Assembly (NCBI GenBank): GCA_963556145.1 | Contig: OY744473.1 | Span: forward strand, 2,170,001 to 2,234,000 | DNA length: 64,000 bases | DNA from: Hygrocybe punicea | Taxonomy: Eukaryota > Basidiomycota > Agaricomycetes > Agaricales > Hygrophoraceae | Direction: 5' to 3' | In this document: one piece after another, positions 22,130 through 33,075 of the stretch | Position numbering within the stretch: the stretch's first letter is position 1 | How the letters are laid out: each line of letters opens with the position of its first letter | Notes under the pieces: model-generated | The model's input: the letters and a program-made list of their open reading frames with translations, nothing else | Database searches by the model: none | What the model was told of the DNA's origin: nothing | Program-made: the position numbers and the translations under genes

Positions 22130-23880
22130 GGCATTCTATGGTTCGGTTGTGGCATTCTGTCGCCTGGACATCTGTATTCCATTAATTTGGACATCGGCTC
22201 TAATTCTGTGCCGAACAGGCCGACACTGACAGTTAGTAGTCGATTTCATGGCATGCATGTAGTAGTAGTGCAACTCCATTCTGTGATGTTTGACCAATAC
22301 GACACGAAAGCTGCCTGTAAGTACTATGAATGCTATCTATAAACCATAAATTTACCTGTATTAAATAGCTGCATCACTGCAAACTGTTATTGCTACATCG
22401 GCTGAAAAACAGCCTCTGAAACAGCTCATTGCTGCTCTCAAAGTGAGCGATTATCAAGGTGAATTAACTATTATACTCATCATGTAAAAGGACAGGGATT
22501 TTGTACAATCACTGGATGTTGTGTATTGTGGGGAACCTCAGAGATATCGCCTAGTTATACGAAGACAGGCTGCCAACTCTTCATCCGAGGAATTGGAAGA
22601 GGTTGTCCTGTTTATCCAGGGCATTTTGTGCGAGAAGGAACTGCCTCCTGTAGATGCACAGTATCGGTATGTTCACAATTAATACTGCTATTTTTATCAT
22701 CTAAATAGTACCTGTTAGACCTCGTAAGCTTCGCAACCGACAATATTTACAACAATATATATCGATCACTGGAGCCAGTGCAGCAACCTTTAATGAAATC
22801 CTCCCTGCTATTCGAACTATCCATGCAAAGTTTGCACGCCACCTGCCAGCTGGACAACTTCTCGAATATCAGCTTTCATCTTTCAAGGATCATACCTCTT
22901 TTACTGCCAGCAACCGATACTTCTCGCTTGCAAAAGAGATTTCTAGTACTACTCCGATCACTTTTCCAGCAATGGTGGATCCACATGATGTATTAAAGAC
23001 GATGTCTGGTTGTCACCTTGTCCATGCAGCCGACAATGTTGTCGAATACTATAAGCTTTGTGGAGACAGGTAAGAAATCAAATACTTCCCATATGATGGC
23101 AAATGGACACTTACTTGCAATTCTTGGGTCATAGCATGGAATCTTTTTCCCCTGCCAAGTTCTCTGTTGGTGATATCGTCGAACTCCAAGTCTCTTTTAT
23201 GGCTGTTTCCACTCACAATCAATATCGAATGAAATCGATCTTACGATCAATAGCATTACTTATTGTTGTTGTCACGTGACTTGGCGGTTGCCGCTTTTGA
23301 ACATGTTATTGAGAGGGTACTTCAAAGAGCTGTAGCTCACTCAATTGTGAATGGTTTGCTCTGAAAATTTAAATGTGAGGTATTTAGTAGTATAGCTAGG
23401 TGCAGCTGACAGGTGGAGTCATAATTTAAAGTATATAAAAAATCAAAATTTCCAGAGTTAGCAGTGAATGAAGTTGACTTTTTATATACATTAAATTATG
23501 ACTCCACCTGTCAGCTGCACCTAGCTATACTACTAAATACTTCACGTTTAAATTTTCTGAGCAAACCATTCACAATTGAGTGAGCTACAGCCCTTTGAAG
23601 TACCCTCTCAATAATATATTCAAAAGTGGCAACCGCCAAGTCACGTGACAACAACAATAATGACTCACACACACAAGTACTCTTTACATTTAATTTGGGA
23701 ATTTGTTTATACTGATTATGTTCTAACTGATATCTAGGATGCCTTTCATACACGTACATTCCATGCTACCAATACTGTGACAAACCCTGATTCTCAGCCG
23801 AGAATAATTGTAAAACGACGTGTTGGTTATGGTTCGGAAGATGATACACATAAGCGAATGCGCCAAACACAAATTGGTGA
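22130..23880 (+). pseudogene. Multi-exon gene of unknown function with MITE in an exon
   Basis: Exons: about 22130-22316 (NRPTLTVSSRFHGMHVVVVQ), 22369-22458 (AEKQPLKQLIAALKVSDYQ), about 22491-22667 (DVVYCGEPQRYRLV, VLFIQGILCEKELPPVDAQY), 22709-23070 (VPVRPRKLRNRQYLQQYISI, PAMVDPHDVLKTMSGCHLVH), about 23122-23260 (KFSVGDIVELQVSFMAV, MKSILRSIALL), continuing after the MITE at 23660 (NDSHTQ) and in a last exon from about 23739 (RIIVKRRVGYGSEDDT). Two exon joins (22458/22491 and 22667/22709) do not keep the frame with simple GT-AG splicing, so small indels may be present. It lies head to head with the gene at 19679-21815, about 300 bases apart, and could share a promoter region. Function unknown; a similar Agaricomycete family comes to mind but was not checked. 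Confidence 0.6.
23263..23657. mobile_element. 395-bp foldback MITE with TA target duplication
   Basis: Arms of about 165-180 bases are inverted copies of each other around a loop near 23430-23475. Ends are TTGTTGTTGTCACGTGAC and GTCACGTGACAACAACAA. TA flanks both sides (23261-23262 and 23658-23659), as for Tc1/mariner-type elements. It encodes nothing and must be moved by a transposase elsewhere. It interrupts codons of the gene at 22130-23880. Confidence 0.85.
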
Positions 23881-25511
23881 GGATGTTACAATGTTTTAAA
23901 TTACTGTACTATTGTTCTATATTGTAGTGGCAACTGCTGTGTATTTTACAATGTATTTTATTGTAAATATGTATCTAATAGCTTTATTACGAGTTCTTTT
24001 AATTTATTAAAAGACTTGTTCTTTATCAGACCTGGTTCAGTGAGGGTTCGTAATTAATTAATGAAGTTGATCGTATGTAGGGGACTTTTTTTTTTGGTAA
24101 AAGATATGATTCTAGTTGTTATACTGAAAAATAACATGTGGTCCAAGCCATGTGTGGACAAGCTTACATAAGCATCCAAATATGGGTTGCCTCAGAAAAG
24201 ACACATTACCTTCAAATTATATTCAAAATATTCATACTGACTTCAATTCTTATTGGAATCAGCTGAAAATTGAACTGCTGACTAATATAACCATTTCAGG
24301 CAAGGTGTGACAGTCACATGTGACCAATCTAACCATATAAGGCAATTTCTGATATTGTATAGCAAATTTTTTACTGATCACAATGGTGACAGTCACATGT
24401 GACCAGTCTAACCATATAAGGCAATTTTACACTATAAATGCTAAATTTTGAGCTGATCACAGGAGTCATAGTCACATGTGACCACTATTACTATATATGG
24501 AAATATCAGCCATATAAGCAGAAATGAGCTTAACTCAGATAATATACTGATATTTTTACTTAAAACATAAAATTCAATGTGATATTGCCATATATATACA
24601 TTATCTTATATGCTAATTTATTTCAAGCAAAATTATGGTGTTCATAATAATCATACAAACAAAAATCCAATAAAAGAAAAAAGACTTTGTTCTTGTCATA
24701 TGTAACATTAGCCCAATTATCAACCACAGCTGTCTTCATGTTGTCATCTGTTGTACAGCATAGAAGGTCCTGGAGAAGGTAAGTCAATTATTATCATAAT
24801 GTTTAGGAGGCAGTTGTATTTGACAGTTGACCTATTGCCTCCTCAACATTTCTTTTTTGGCTGAGAATATTATATAATGATATAGCACAGAAGACATGAC
24901 AGTAAGAGAGGAGGTTGATGAACACTCAAGACACTTTATGTAGTTTTATTTTTTCTACTTTTCATGTTGCTGTGGTGAGAGATGGGCTTATTAGAATAAT
25001 TAGCAGTATACAACATATGCTATGTATCTTTTTTTTTTTTTTTTTTTAAGTCATATTATTGTCCCTCAGGGCGAGCCCTATGTCGGACCTTACGTACATG
25101 GGCAAGAGTATATACAAATACGGGAGCCTTCCCGGAACCTGTGCCTCTGGTTTGCGAGTGCAACCATGACAGAATAAGTCCCCCATGGTCCCAGCATGTC
25201 CATGCTGTTTTAAACGCCTGACCTGACGTGTGAGGGGGCCCAATGTCTAGAGCGGGGTGGTGGAGTACGGGTGGTCTAGACGAACTAAGTGCTCGGCCGC
25301 ATGGGCGGACATGCACGGAGGGGGCTGTCACAGGGAGAAAAGTAAAAAAGAGAGAGAGGATATGATGGCCGGGTGAGTGGTCAAGGGTGAGCTGTTATGT
25401 GGGCAGTGGGTCGGGTGCTTATTGCGATTTTGTTAAGCGTGCGTGTGACAGGGAGATGTCCCAACGTGGACGAGCGGGGAGAGAGAGGTATGCTGTGTAA
25501 GAATGTGTTAG

Positions 25512-28500
25512 TTATGTGAGCGTGGGGGAGGTGAGGTCACCGAATGAGGCTTTTAATCGTCCTGTGCTTCGTATGAATTTGATGAGTTCTTGAATGCCTC
25601 TGGGGTCGTTGAGGAGGTGTGAGAGAGAACGGGCTTGGTTCCTGAGTGCGTTGGTGAGCTTGTGCCGCGCGTGGAAGTAGGCAGGACATTCGAAGAGGAA
25701 GTGCTGGACGGTCTCGATGGCCATTTCGCATTTGGGGCAGGCGTTGGTGTCGGATCTGTTGATTCTGTGTAGGTAAGCATTAAGGGGGATGTGGTTAGTG
25801 CGTAGCTGGGTGAGGAGGCTTGTCTGCGGTCGTGTTAGATTGTCAGCGGTTTTAAGGAAATTGTGTATAGGGAAGTCAGGGTCAATGCGGGAGAAGCGTA
25901 CGAAGCGTGGTGACTGGTGCCATTCCTCACGCCAGAGGTTTGTGAGGTGTCTGCTGAATGTGAGTTTGATGGCCGATGTGTTAGAAGGGAGGGTGCCGCT
26001 GCGGAGGGCGACCGGTAATGTACAACGTGGACTGGGGTCGTTTCTCGCTGCTTTCTTAGCTTCGGAGTCGGCTCTCTCATTCCCAACTACCCCTTCGTGC
26101 CCCGAGATCCATCTGCGAGTGATGGTGAGGTGTTGATTAGTGTCGACCAGGCACCGCGCGAGGGCACGGGAGGTGTCGAGGATGTGTTGCCCGGATTTCG
26201 TGTAGGGTGCGATTAGCGCGTTTATGGTGGGCTGACAGTCGATGTATATGGAGGTGGAGCGTAAACGAGATTCGCGGCTAAGTAACTGTAGGGCAAGTAG
26301 GCTGGCTACATTTTCTGCTTCGACATTGTGGTGGTCCGTGCTGGAGCCCAGGTGGTAACGGAGGACTTTAGGCCAGGATCTTCCAGTGCGGTACAGTACT
26401 GCTGCTGCCCCTACGCCATCGTCGAGGGTCGAGCCATCAGAGTATATCTTGATGTTGGCGTCGTCGATGTTGTGGAATGCGATGGATTCTTCTCTGGAAG
26501 GGGGAATGATTGCGTTGAAGGCTGGGGGGTGACGGGAGGAGGAGGTGGGGAAACGGATGGGTTCTATGTGGTCAGGGTTGATGTCAAAGAGGTGGGTGAG
26601 AGTGTGGAGTGGGGATCTGTGTTTGGCGACTAGGTGTCTGGCGCATTTTCTAAGTGGGTTGTGAAGCGGGTGTGAGATAGGTAATGTCGATAGTCGGATG
26701 ATTGATCTGTGGCATGCTTTGTGCATGAGGAGGTCTACAGGGAGCAGGCCGGCGTGGAGGTCGAGGAGGTCGTTGGGTGTCGTTCTGAGGGCCCCAGTGA
26801 TGGGTATCGATGCTATGCGTTGGGTCTTGGTTAGTTCCCGCATCGCTCTTACTGACCCGCGTCTGTGAGCATTATTGGCGATTCTATGTACCGGTGTGTA
26901 CCAAACATCCGCGGCATATATCATCTTTGGGATTGCCACTGAGGTGTAAAGTTGACGCATGAGTTTTCTGGGTATGCCGGATTTGGGATGTGCGATTCTT
27001 CGGAAGAGGTGTAGCCATTTGGTAGTCTTCGCGATGGCATTTTCCCGTTGTTCGTGCCAGCGAAGGTGCTGGTCCAAGATGATGCCGAGGAAGCGGTGAG
27101 ACTTGACTGGCGAGATGGCTGTGTTGTTTAGGATTAGTGGTGGTCTTGGCGTATCGGTGCGCTGTGAAAAGTCTATTAGTGCGAATTTGCTGATTTCGAA
27201 TTTGGAATTGTGCTCTTTGGACCATGAATATGCTCCCCCAGGTTTCGACATGAGCTTCTTGAGGATTTGGTTGGTTTCAGCGAAGTCCTTGCCCTCTACG
27301 TAGTAAGCTACATCGTTGATGAAGGCTACTGCCAGTTCCTGGCGACCTGTGGGGATTTCGATTAGGTCAGCGTTGTAGAAGAGGTATATAATCATCGAAA
27401 TCGGGTCCCCTTGTCCTATGCCATTGGCGAGGAGGATAGGGTCGGAGATGTAGTCGTCGAAGGTGAGGCGCGTGGTGCGATCCTTGAGGAGGTTGCCGAC
27501 TAGACAGACAAGATGTTCGGGTATCTTTCTCTTACGCATGTTGTGGAGTAGTCGGTCCGTTACTGCGTTGGGGAAGGCACCTTCGATATCTATGAATAGG
27601 ATTGCCGCAACTCGTTTGTTGCGCCAGGCGTGTTTGATGCGGTGAATTAGAACGTGCATCGAGTCTGTCGTGGTGTGGCCCGGTCAACCTCCAAAGTGGT
27701 GGGCGGGCAGGAGATGGTGTTCATCTACCATGTGGGAGATGATTTCTGCAGCGATAGAAGTCAGCAGTTTCGGGAGGGTGTTGAGTAGAACTATGGGACG
27801 GTATGCTTTGGGTATATCGTATCTGGGTTTGCCCGGTTTACGTAGCGCCCTGGTGATGGAATCTTTCCACGGGTCGTGGTAGATTTTGAGGCGGAGTATC
27901 GCATTGAAGATGGGGTGGATGCGATCGACGAGTAGATCGGCTGATTCTTTTAGTACGATATTAGGGATGCCATCTGGGCCTGGTACCTTGTGGGGTTGGA
28001 CCTTGCCGATGTGTTCTTTGATCTGATCACGGGATATTTCCACTGTGAACGGTATGCGGGGAGGGTAGTTATAATTGAGTGGCACGGAGGAGTGTGAGGG
28101 TGGCGGGGGAAAGAATGATTTAGCTATAGCGAGGCTTTTATTCTCGTTGGAAGTGGCGTATGCTGTCAGGCCGCTTGGGAGGGTGTACTCTAAAGTGGGG
28201 ATGGCTGATTTGCCGCCATCTCCTCTGGGGTAGTCGCTTATGGGATTCGATATGCATTTGTTTATGGTCCAAATGTTGTGGTCCTTAGCGTCATCGAGAA
28301 ATGCGGCCCAGTGTCTTTCTTTGGCTTTTAGGATTTCGGCACCATAGTGATTACGTGCCGTTTTATGTTCTTTATGGCTTGGGTGAGTGTTGTCTAGGCG
28401 AAATTTGTATGATAGATGACTTAGCCTGTTTTTGTTTCGTTTAAGCTGGTTCAGGTGTGGGGTCCACCAACGCTTTGAATGGGGACAGGGGGCCGAAAGG

Positions 28501-29447
28501 GGAATCGCAAACTCGATGGATGATTGTATGGCCGTAGTGAGGCCTGAAATGGCATTGTCGAGCTGTATCTGTGAGGTGATTTGTGTGGGCGGGGGAAGGT
28601 GAGACAGGTGGGTGTTGAGTTGATCCCTGAAGTTGTCCCAATTGACTAGGCGGAAGTTGCGTGTAGGGGGGTTGGTTTTTATCTGGGGGGGGAGAGCAAT
28701 GGCAGTTAGGATGGGGATGTGGTCAGTGCCTGTGGGCTGAAGTTCTGGTTTGGTGTCGCAGACGGAAATGAGGTGGGTGGATTTCGCTGTGCAGAATACG
28801 TTATCGGTTCTGGTCCAGTTTTTTGTGACCATGGATTCGAGGGTGGGTAGGTCCTTAGGTAGTGCCATCGTCATATCACAGTCGGCAGTAGCTTCTATGA
28901 GGTGAGGGGCTTGGGCGAGGGCGTTGGCGGTGAAAAGATGGTGGTTACGTTCCTCGTCCCAGAGTGGGTGATGTCTGTTGAAGTCGCCACACCAAAACAG
29001 GTGGTCGTTCTCACGACGATGTAAGGATGCTTCATGTGTCCTAGCGAATAGGTGCAGAGTATCGAGGGTGTTGGAATGGAGGCAATCGTTGTAGATGTTG
29101 AAGAGGGCGAGGTTGCCTAGGGGTCCTTTGACGCGAATGCCCGTAAGGTCGTTGGAGCCGTGGATGTTTATTTGTTCCCACGAGTTTGTGTTAAGTCTGA
29201 CGTTGACTAGGATGACGGAACGGACTGGCATGTTGGAAGTGAGACGGTCAGAGGGGTAGATTACCCTCCAGTTGTGGGTGGATTTGGTGTTGCCGTAATA
29301 GTCGAAGTATGGTTCTTGTAGTAGAAGGAGGTCGCATTTGGTGTGTATCATGGAATTGATGAGGTCCCAGTGTGCTTTCGCTGATTTGTTGAGGTTAATC
29401 TGCCAGATGTTTAAGTGTACGGGATGCGGAGCAGGTTGTTCAGGCAT
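25512..29447 (-). pseudogene. LINE ORF2: AP endonuclease, reverse transcriptase, RNase H, zinc knuckle
   Basis: 1311 codons in one frame, interrupted once by TGA at 27684-27686 (HHFGG-stop-PGHTTTD), where a CGA arginine codon is likely ancestral. Endonuclease: about residues 1-250 (LLLLQEPYFD, WCGDFNRHHPLWDE, GTDHIPIL). Reverse transcriptase: about 530-740 (AYRPIVLLNTLPKLL, FIDIEGAFPNAV, GIGQGDPIS, FINDVAYYV). RNase H: about 1000-1140 (IYSDGSTLDDG, VEAENVASL, IYIDCQPT, NERADSEAK). C-terminal CX2C-HX4C finger near 1240 (CPKCEMAIETVQHFLFEC). In the catalytic box the usual F-x-D-D reads FIND, so the first aspartate is asparagine. The ATG overlaps the end of ORF1 by 8 bases. Confidence 0.93.
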
Positions 29448-31282
29448 GAGGCGACAGTGCTGTGGGAGGAGGTATGCTGATTGCGTGGATGTCGTTGGGG
29501 GGTATGGGGGTGGGGGGAAGGGGGGGGAGAGGCGTTGTGTCGTCGAACCAGGAGAGAGGGGCGGAGGGGGCAGTGTTTTGGCTGAGAGGCAGGTTGGTGA
29601 TATTTAGAGTGGATTGGCGTAGGGGGGGTCTGGATCCATTACGACGATTTCGGATCGAGGGGGGAGGAGGCTGGTCGAAAATGGAGGGGGGTGGAGAGTA
29701 GTGGCGGGAAGCTGGGGACAGCGGGGGGAGGGGGAGTGGGGAGTGTAGTCTGGGCGGAATTGTGTGTGGTGGTCGGGCGTTAACGGAGGATGGCGTGGGG
29801 GCATAGGGATGAGAGGGGTTTTGGGTCCATGGCTCAGCTGTGGGGTAGAAAGGTAGTAAGTTTTCGGGGTTGCGAGCATCTGTTTCTTTGCATTTTAGCA
29901 GGAAAGAGGGGCAGTTACGGTCCCATGTGGCGTGACCCTTTTGTTTGCAGGGCGTACAGAAGGGTTGATTTTTGTTGCAACAGTTCGACGTTCTGTGTTG
30001 GTCGCCACAAGTGCCGCATGTGTCGAAGTCAGCTGGACAGCGGGATGCGGTATGGTTCCATTGATGGCAACGGAGGCAGCGGAGGGGTTCCTTTTTGCAT
30101 TTGCCGGTGTTGATTCTCTTGTGGCATACAAAGAAACCTTTGGAAAGAACTAGATTAGCGGTGTCAGGTGAGTCCAGGGAGAATATGGCGTGACCGCATG
30201 ACTGGTTTGCTGAGCGACGTTCTTTCGGTTTGATCCAGTTTGCGCAGATGATGGAGTGCGGGGGGAGTTCGTTGGTTTCCTCAATTTACCTGAGGTGATC
30301 GGGCACGTCTGGATCGAAGATGAGTGGGACAAAGTAAGCTATGATAGTGTAAGATCGCCTCTTAATGGAGGCTCCGTGACCGAAGGTAGATAGGAATGTG
30401 GTGAGCCGGGTGTTGTCTTGTAACCAGGTGGGGATTTGGTCGGAATTCGCTTCTAGTAGTATGCCTCCGTTCCTGAGCTTCGTGGTGGCCATGAATTTGT
30501 AGTTGGATGGTGGTGTCGTGGAGCTAAGCGTGTGATTGGCCTTTTCCGTGAGTTTTGAGAGGCTGATGTCCAGGGCTTTTTTGGTTTCCGGGGAGTCGTT
30601 TACGTCGAGAAGGATTTGCCGTGCTTGTAGTTGTTCCTTCACTTTGATACGGGGGTCTATGTTGCTGAGGGGGGCCCGTGTAGTTTGAGTGAGGACTGCA
30701 TCCTTGTATGAGGAGGTGGTGGATTCGATCGAGGTGGAGGTTTTGACGAGGCTCGCCGTGGATTGTTGGAGTTGATCTCTCGTTTCTAGAAGGCAAGATT
30801 GGAGGTCAGTGATTTTAGAAGAAATGCTATCTAGAATGGGAGCCATAGCTATTTCGATTGATGTGTGGATGTCATCCGTTTGAGATTTGAGGGCGGAGGC
30901 GACGGAGTTGGCGAGTATGTCAGATTTTGTGGCGAAATCTATTGAGTCTAGGGCTATGGCTATGGATCGGAGGGTAGTGGCCGTTGTGGGAAGGGCGTGA
31001 GTGCTGTCCGAAGCTGCCAGTTGTCGGAGGATTCCAGTGAATGTAGATATACTGTAGTCGTGATCGGGGGAGGTGGGAGTTGGTGAGGAGGTGGTCGACT
31101 GCTTCTTGGAGGGTGTCCGGTTCAGTGGTTTCCAGAATGATGCTGGGGATGTTGTTTTCTATGTTGGACGAGGATCTGGTGGTTCTGGCGGGTTGGGGGG
31201 TTGATGTATTGGCTTGCGGTTGTTTGCCTTTTTTGGATTTCGAGGTGCCGGCGATGGGGGTGGCCCAATTATGGAGGCTCAT
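29440..31282 (-). pseudogene. LINE ORF1: nucleic-acid-binding Gag-like protein, broken
   Basis: Starts MSLHNWATPIAGTSKSKKGK at 31282. The frame changes near 31065 at a run of Cs (the following open frame reads ILRQLAASDSTHALPTTATT), giving a helical middle region (MAPILDSISSKITDLQSCLL). A TAA at 30286-30288 interrupts the frame, which then stays open for 281 codons through three zinc knuckles (CLRCHQWNHTASRC, CGTCGDQHRTSNC, CTPCKQKGHATWDRNC) and a proline-rich tail to TGA at 29440-29442. Known LINE ORF1 proteins of this layout bind the element RNA. At least two lesions make this copy inactive. Confidence 0.85.
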
Positions 31283-31556
31283 CTCTGTGATTTTGTTAGG
31301 GGTGGGCTTATGGATAAACTTAGGGGGGAGATTTGGGATGGGGAAGTGTGGATAGCAGGCCTATAGCCCCGTATACGCAGAGCTCCTTTTTCGGGGTCCC
31401 AGTAGGGGTGCCACGTGGTTTAGGAACAAGAACCTTCTGTTATGTATCTTATACCATATGTAACATGCTTTATGCAATTGTTTACTTCATCATGGAAGTG
31501 GAGAGGGGAAAAAAGAACTCGTTCATGCCATGCGCAGCACTGGCCCACTAAACAAG

Positions 31557-31628
31557 TTTGTAACGATGCAGAATCTCAACTTTTTAAATGTGTTTGGTCC
31601 ACAAACACAATGACCCCATTCAACATAC
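31557..31628. other. Short spacer between Helitron copy D and KDZ element
   Basis: Seventy bases of unremarkable sequence up to the 8-base target duplication ATCATAAC at 31629-31636. Confidence 0.5.
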
Positions 31629-32429
31629 ATCATAACTAAGGCCATGCATGGGTAGGGGTGAACCTGTGGTTATTCCAAAATGGGTAACATGGGTTCAGTC
31701 ACGGTTTCGAAATCGGGACACCATTACCATACCGCACCCTTCATCTGGCATGCAGGTGGCTTTGGTTATCGGGACACATGAGTTAGCCCCCATGGGTACT
31801 CTCAAGAGCTAGTAAGTAATTAATTTTACCATTACTAATTTATTTTATTTATTTCCTAGACAAACTCACTCGAAAACAACAAAAAATCAGACCTGGACTC
31901 AGCAATGGAAACAATTCAACAAGGCTAGGAGGCTGGTGTACTCACCAAATGGCCCAGGTATGTGCACCGAACCCAGCTACATCCACATGGGCTAAACCAC
32001 CAAACCACAGTGAGATGTGTTCGCGAGGTGTCCAGCACAGAAAGACATACAGAGACTTTGTGAATACATGCATATTCGTTGACTGACACATAGACATCAT
32101 TCCTGAGGCCTCCAGCACCATCACTCATGTGGCACCCCAACCCCTCACAAATGATGTTACCCCTAAGCACACAACCCACTGGAGACCCCTGTCTACCTCG
32201 CAAGGGTGATGATGATGTCAATTGATGTGTGTCTAGCACACGCACCAGATATGGGTGTACTGGTTACCCGCTGTATGCGACCAATTTTCAGGTACAGTAT
32301 GTACATGGTATCTGAATGGGTGCAGGCATGGTAGGTACAGGTGTCAGGGCATTCAGCAAGATATTACCAACTCACTTGGGATGCCTGAAAATGAGATTGC
32401 CCAACTGGCTTGGGGATAGCTGAATCAGG

Positions 32430-33075
32430 CTGAGATATATCCTGGCCCAACTGAGATGGTCCAGGCTGGTGTTCCCAGGATATATCCTGGCCCAACTGAG
32501 ATGGTCCAGCCTGATGTTCCCAGGATATATTTTGGGCCAACTGAGATGGTCCAGGCTGGTGTTTCCAGGATATATCCTGGGCCAACTGAGATGGTCCAGG
32601 CTGCTGTTCTCAGGATATATCCTGGCCCAACTGACATGGTCCAGCCTGATGTTCTCAGGATATATCCTGGCCCAACTGAGATGGTCCAGCCTGATGTTCC
32701 CAGGATATATTTTGGGCCAACTGAGATGGTCCAGGCTGGTGTTTCCAGGATATATCCTGGGCCAACTGAGATGGTCCAGGCTGCTGTTCTCAGGATATAT
32801 CCTGGCCCAACTGACATGGTCCAGCCTGATGTTCTCAGGATATATCCTGGCCCAACTGAGATGGTCTAGGCTGATGTTCTCAGGATATATCCTGGCCCAA
32901 CTGAGATGGTCCAGGCTGGTGTTCCCAGGATATATCCTGGGCCAACTGAGATGGTCCAGGCTGCTGTTCTCAGGATATATCCTGGCCCAACTGACATGGT
33001 CCAGGCTGGTGCTTTTAGGATATATCCTGGGCCAGCTGAAATGGTCCAGGCTGATCTTTTCAGGTATATATATAC
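32430..33075 (+). repeat. 45-bp minisatellite, left arm
   Basis: About 14 tandem units of 45 bases, each with the 16-base palindrome CCAGGATATATCCTGG followed by CCAACTGAGATGGTCCAG. Because 45 is a multiple of three, all six frames can stay open; the resulting ORFs (VPRIYPGPTEMVQ-like) are artefacts. Confidence 0.95.

Larger units (their letters stand above)
25031..31440 (-). mobile_element. Full-length LINE (Tad/I-like, with RNase H), 6.4 kb
   Basis: A 10-base target duplication TATGTATCTT flanks the element (25021-25030 and 31441-31450). The 3' end is a poly(A) tail seen as T run at 25031-25048. Two overlapping ORFs are present: ORF1 with zinc knuckles (31282-29440) and ORF2 with endonuclease, reverse transcriptase and RNase H (29447-25512). 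A 5' leader of about 158 bases precedes ORF1. Both ORFs carry inactivating changes, so this copy is probably not autonomous now, although structurally complete. Confidence 0.95.
23990..31556 (+). mobile_element. Non-autonomous Helitron (copy D), split by a LINE
   Basis: Left end CGAGTTCTTTTAATTTATT after an A; right end hairpin plus CACTAAACAAG at 31556 followed by T. Without the LINE (25031-31440) and one copy of its target site it is about 1.15 kb and collinear with the copy at 14134-15311, including three TCACATGTGA palindromes (about 24313, 24392 and 24472). It begins about 110 bases after the last exon of the unknown gene at 22130-23880. Confidence 0.85.

Noticed and set aside
32430..33075. 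Repeat proteins such as VPRIYPGPTEMVQ
   Set aside because: The 45-base unit is divisible by three, so stop-free frames arise automatically on both strands; the inverted array at 39015-39680 shows the same.
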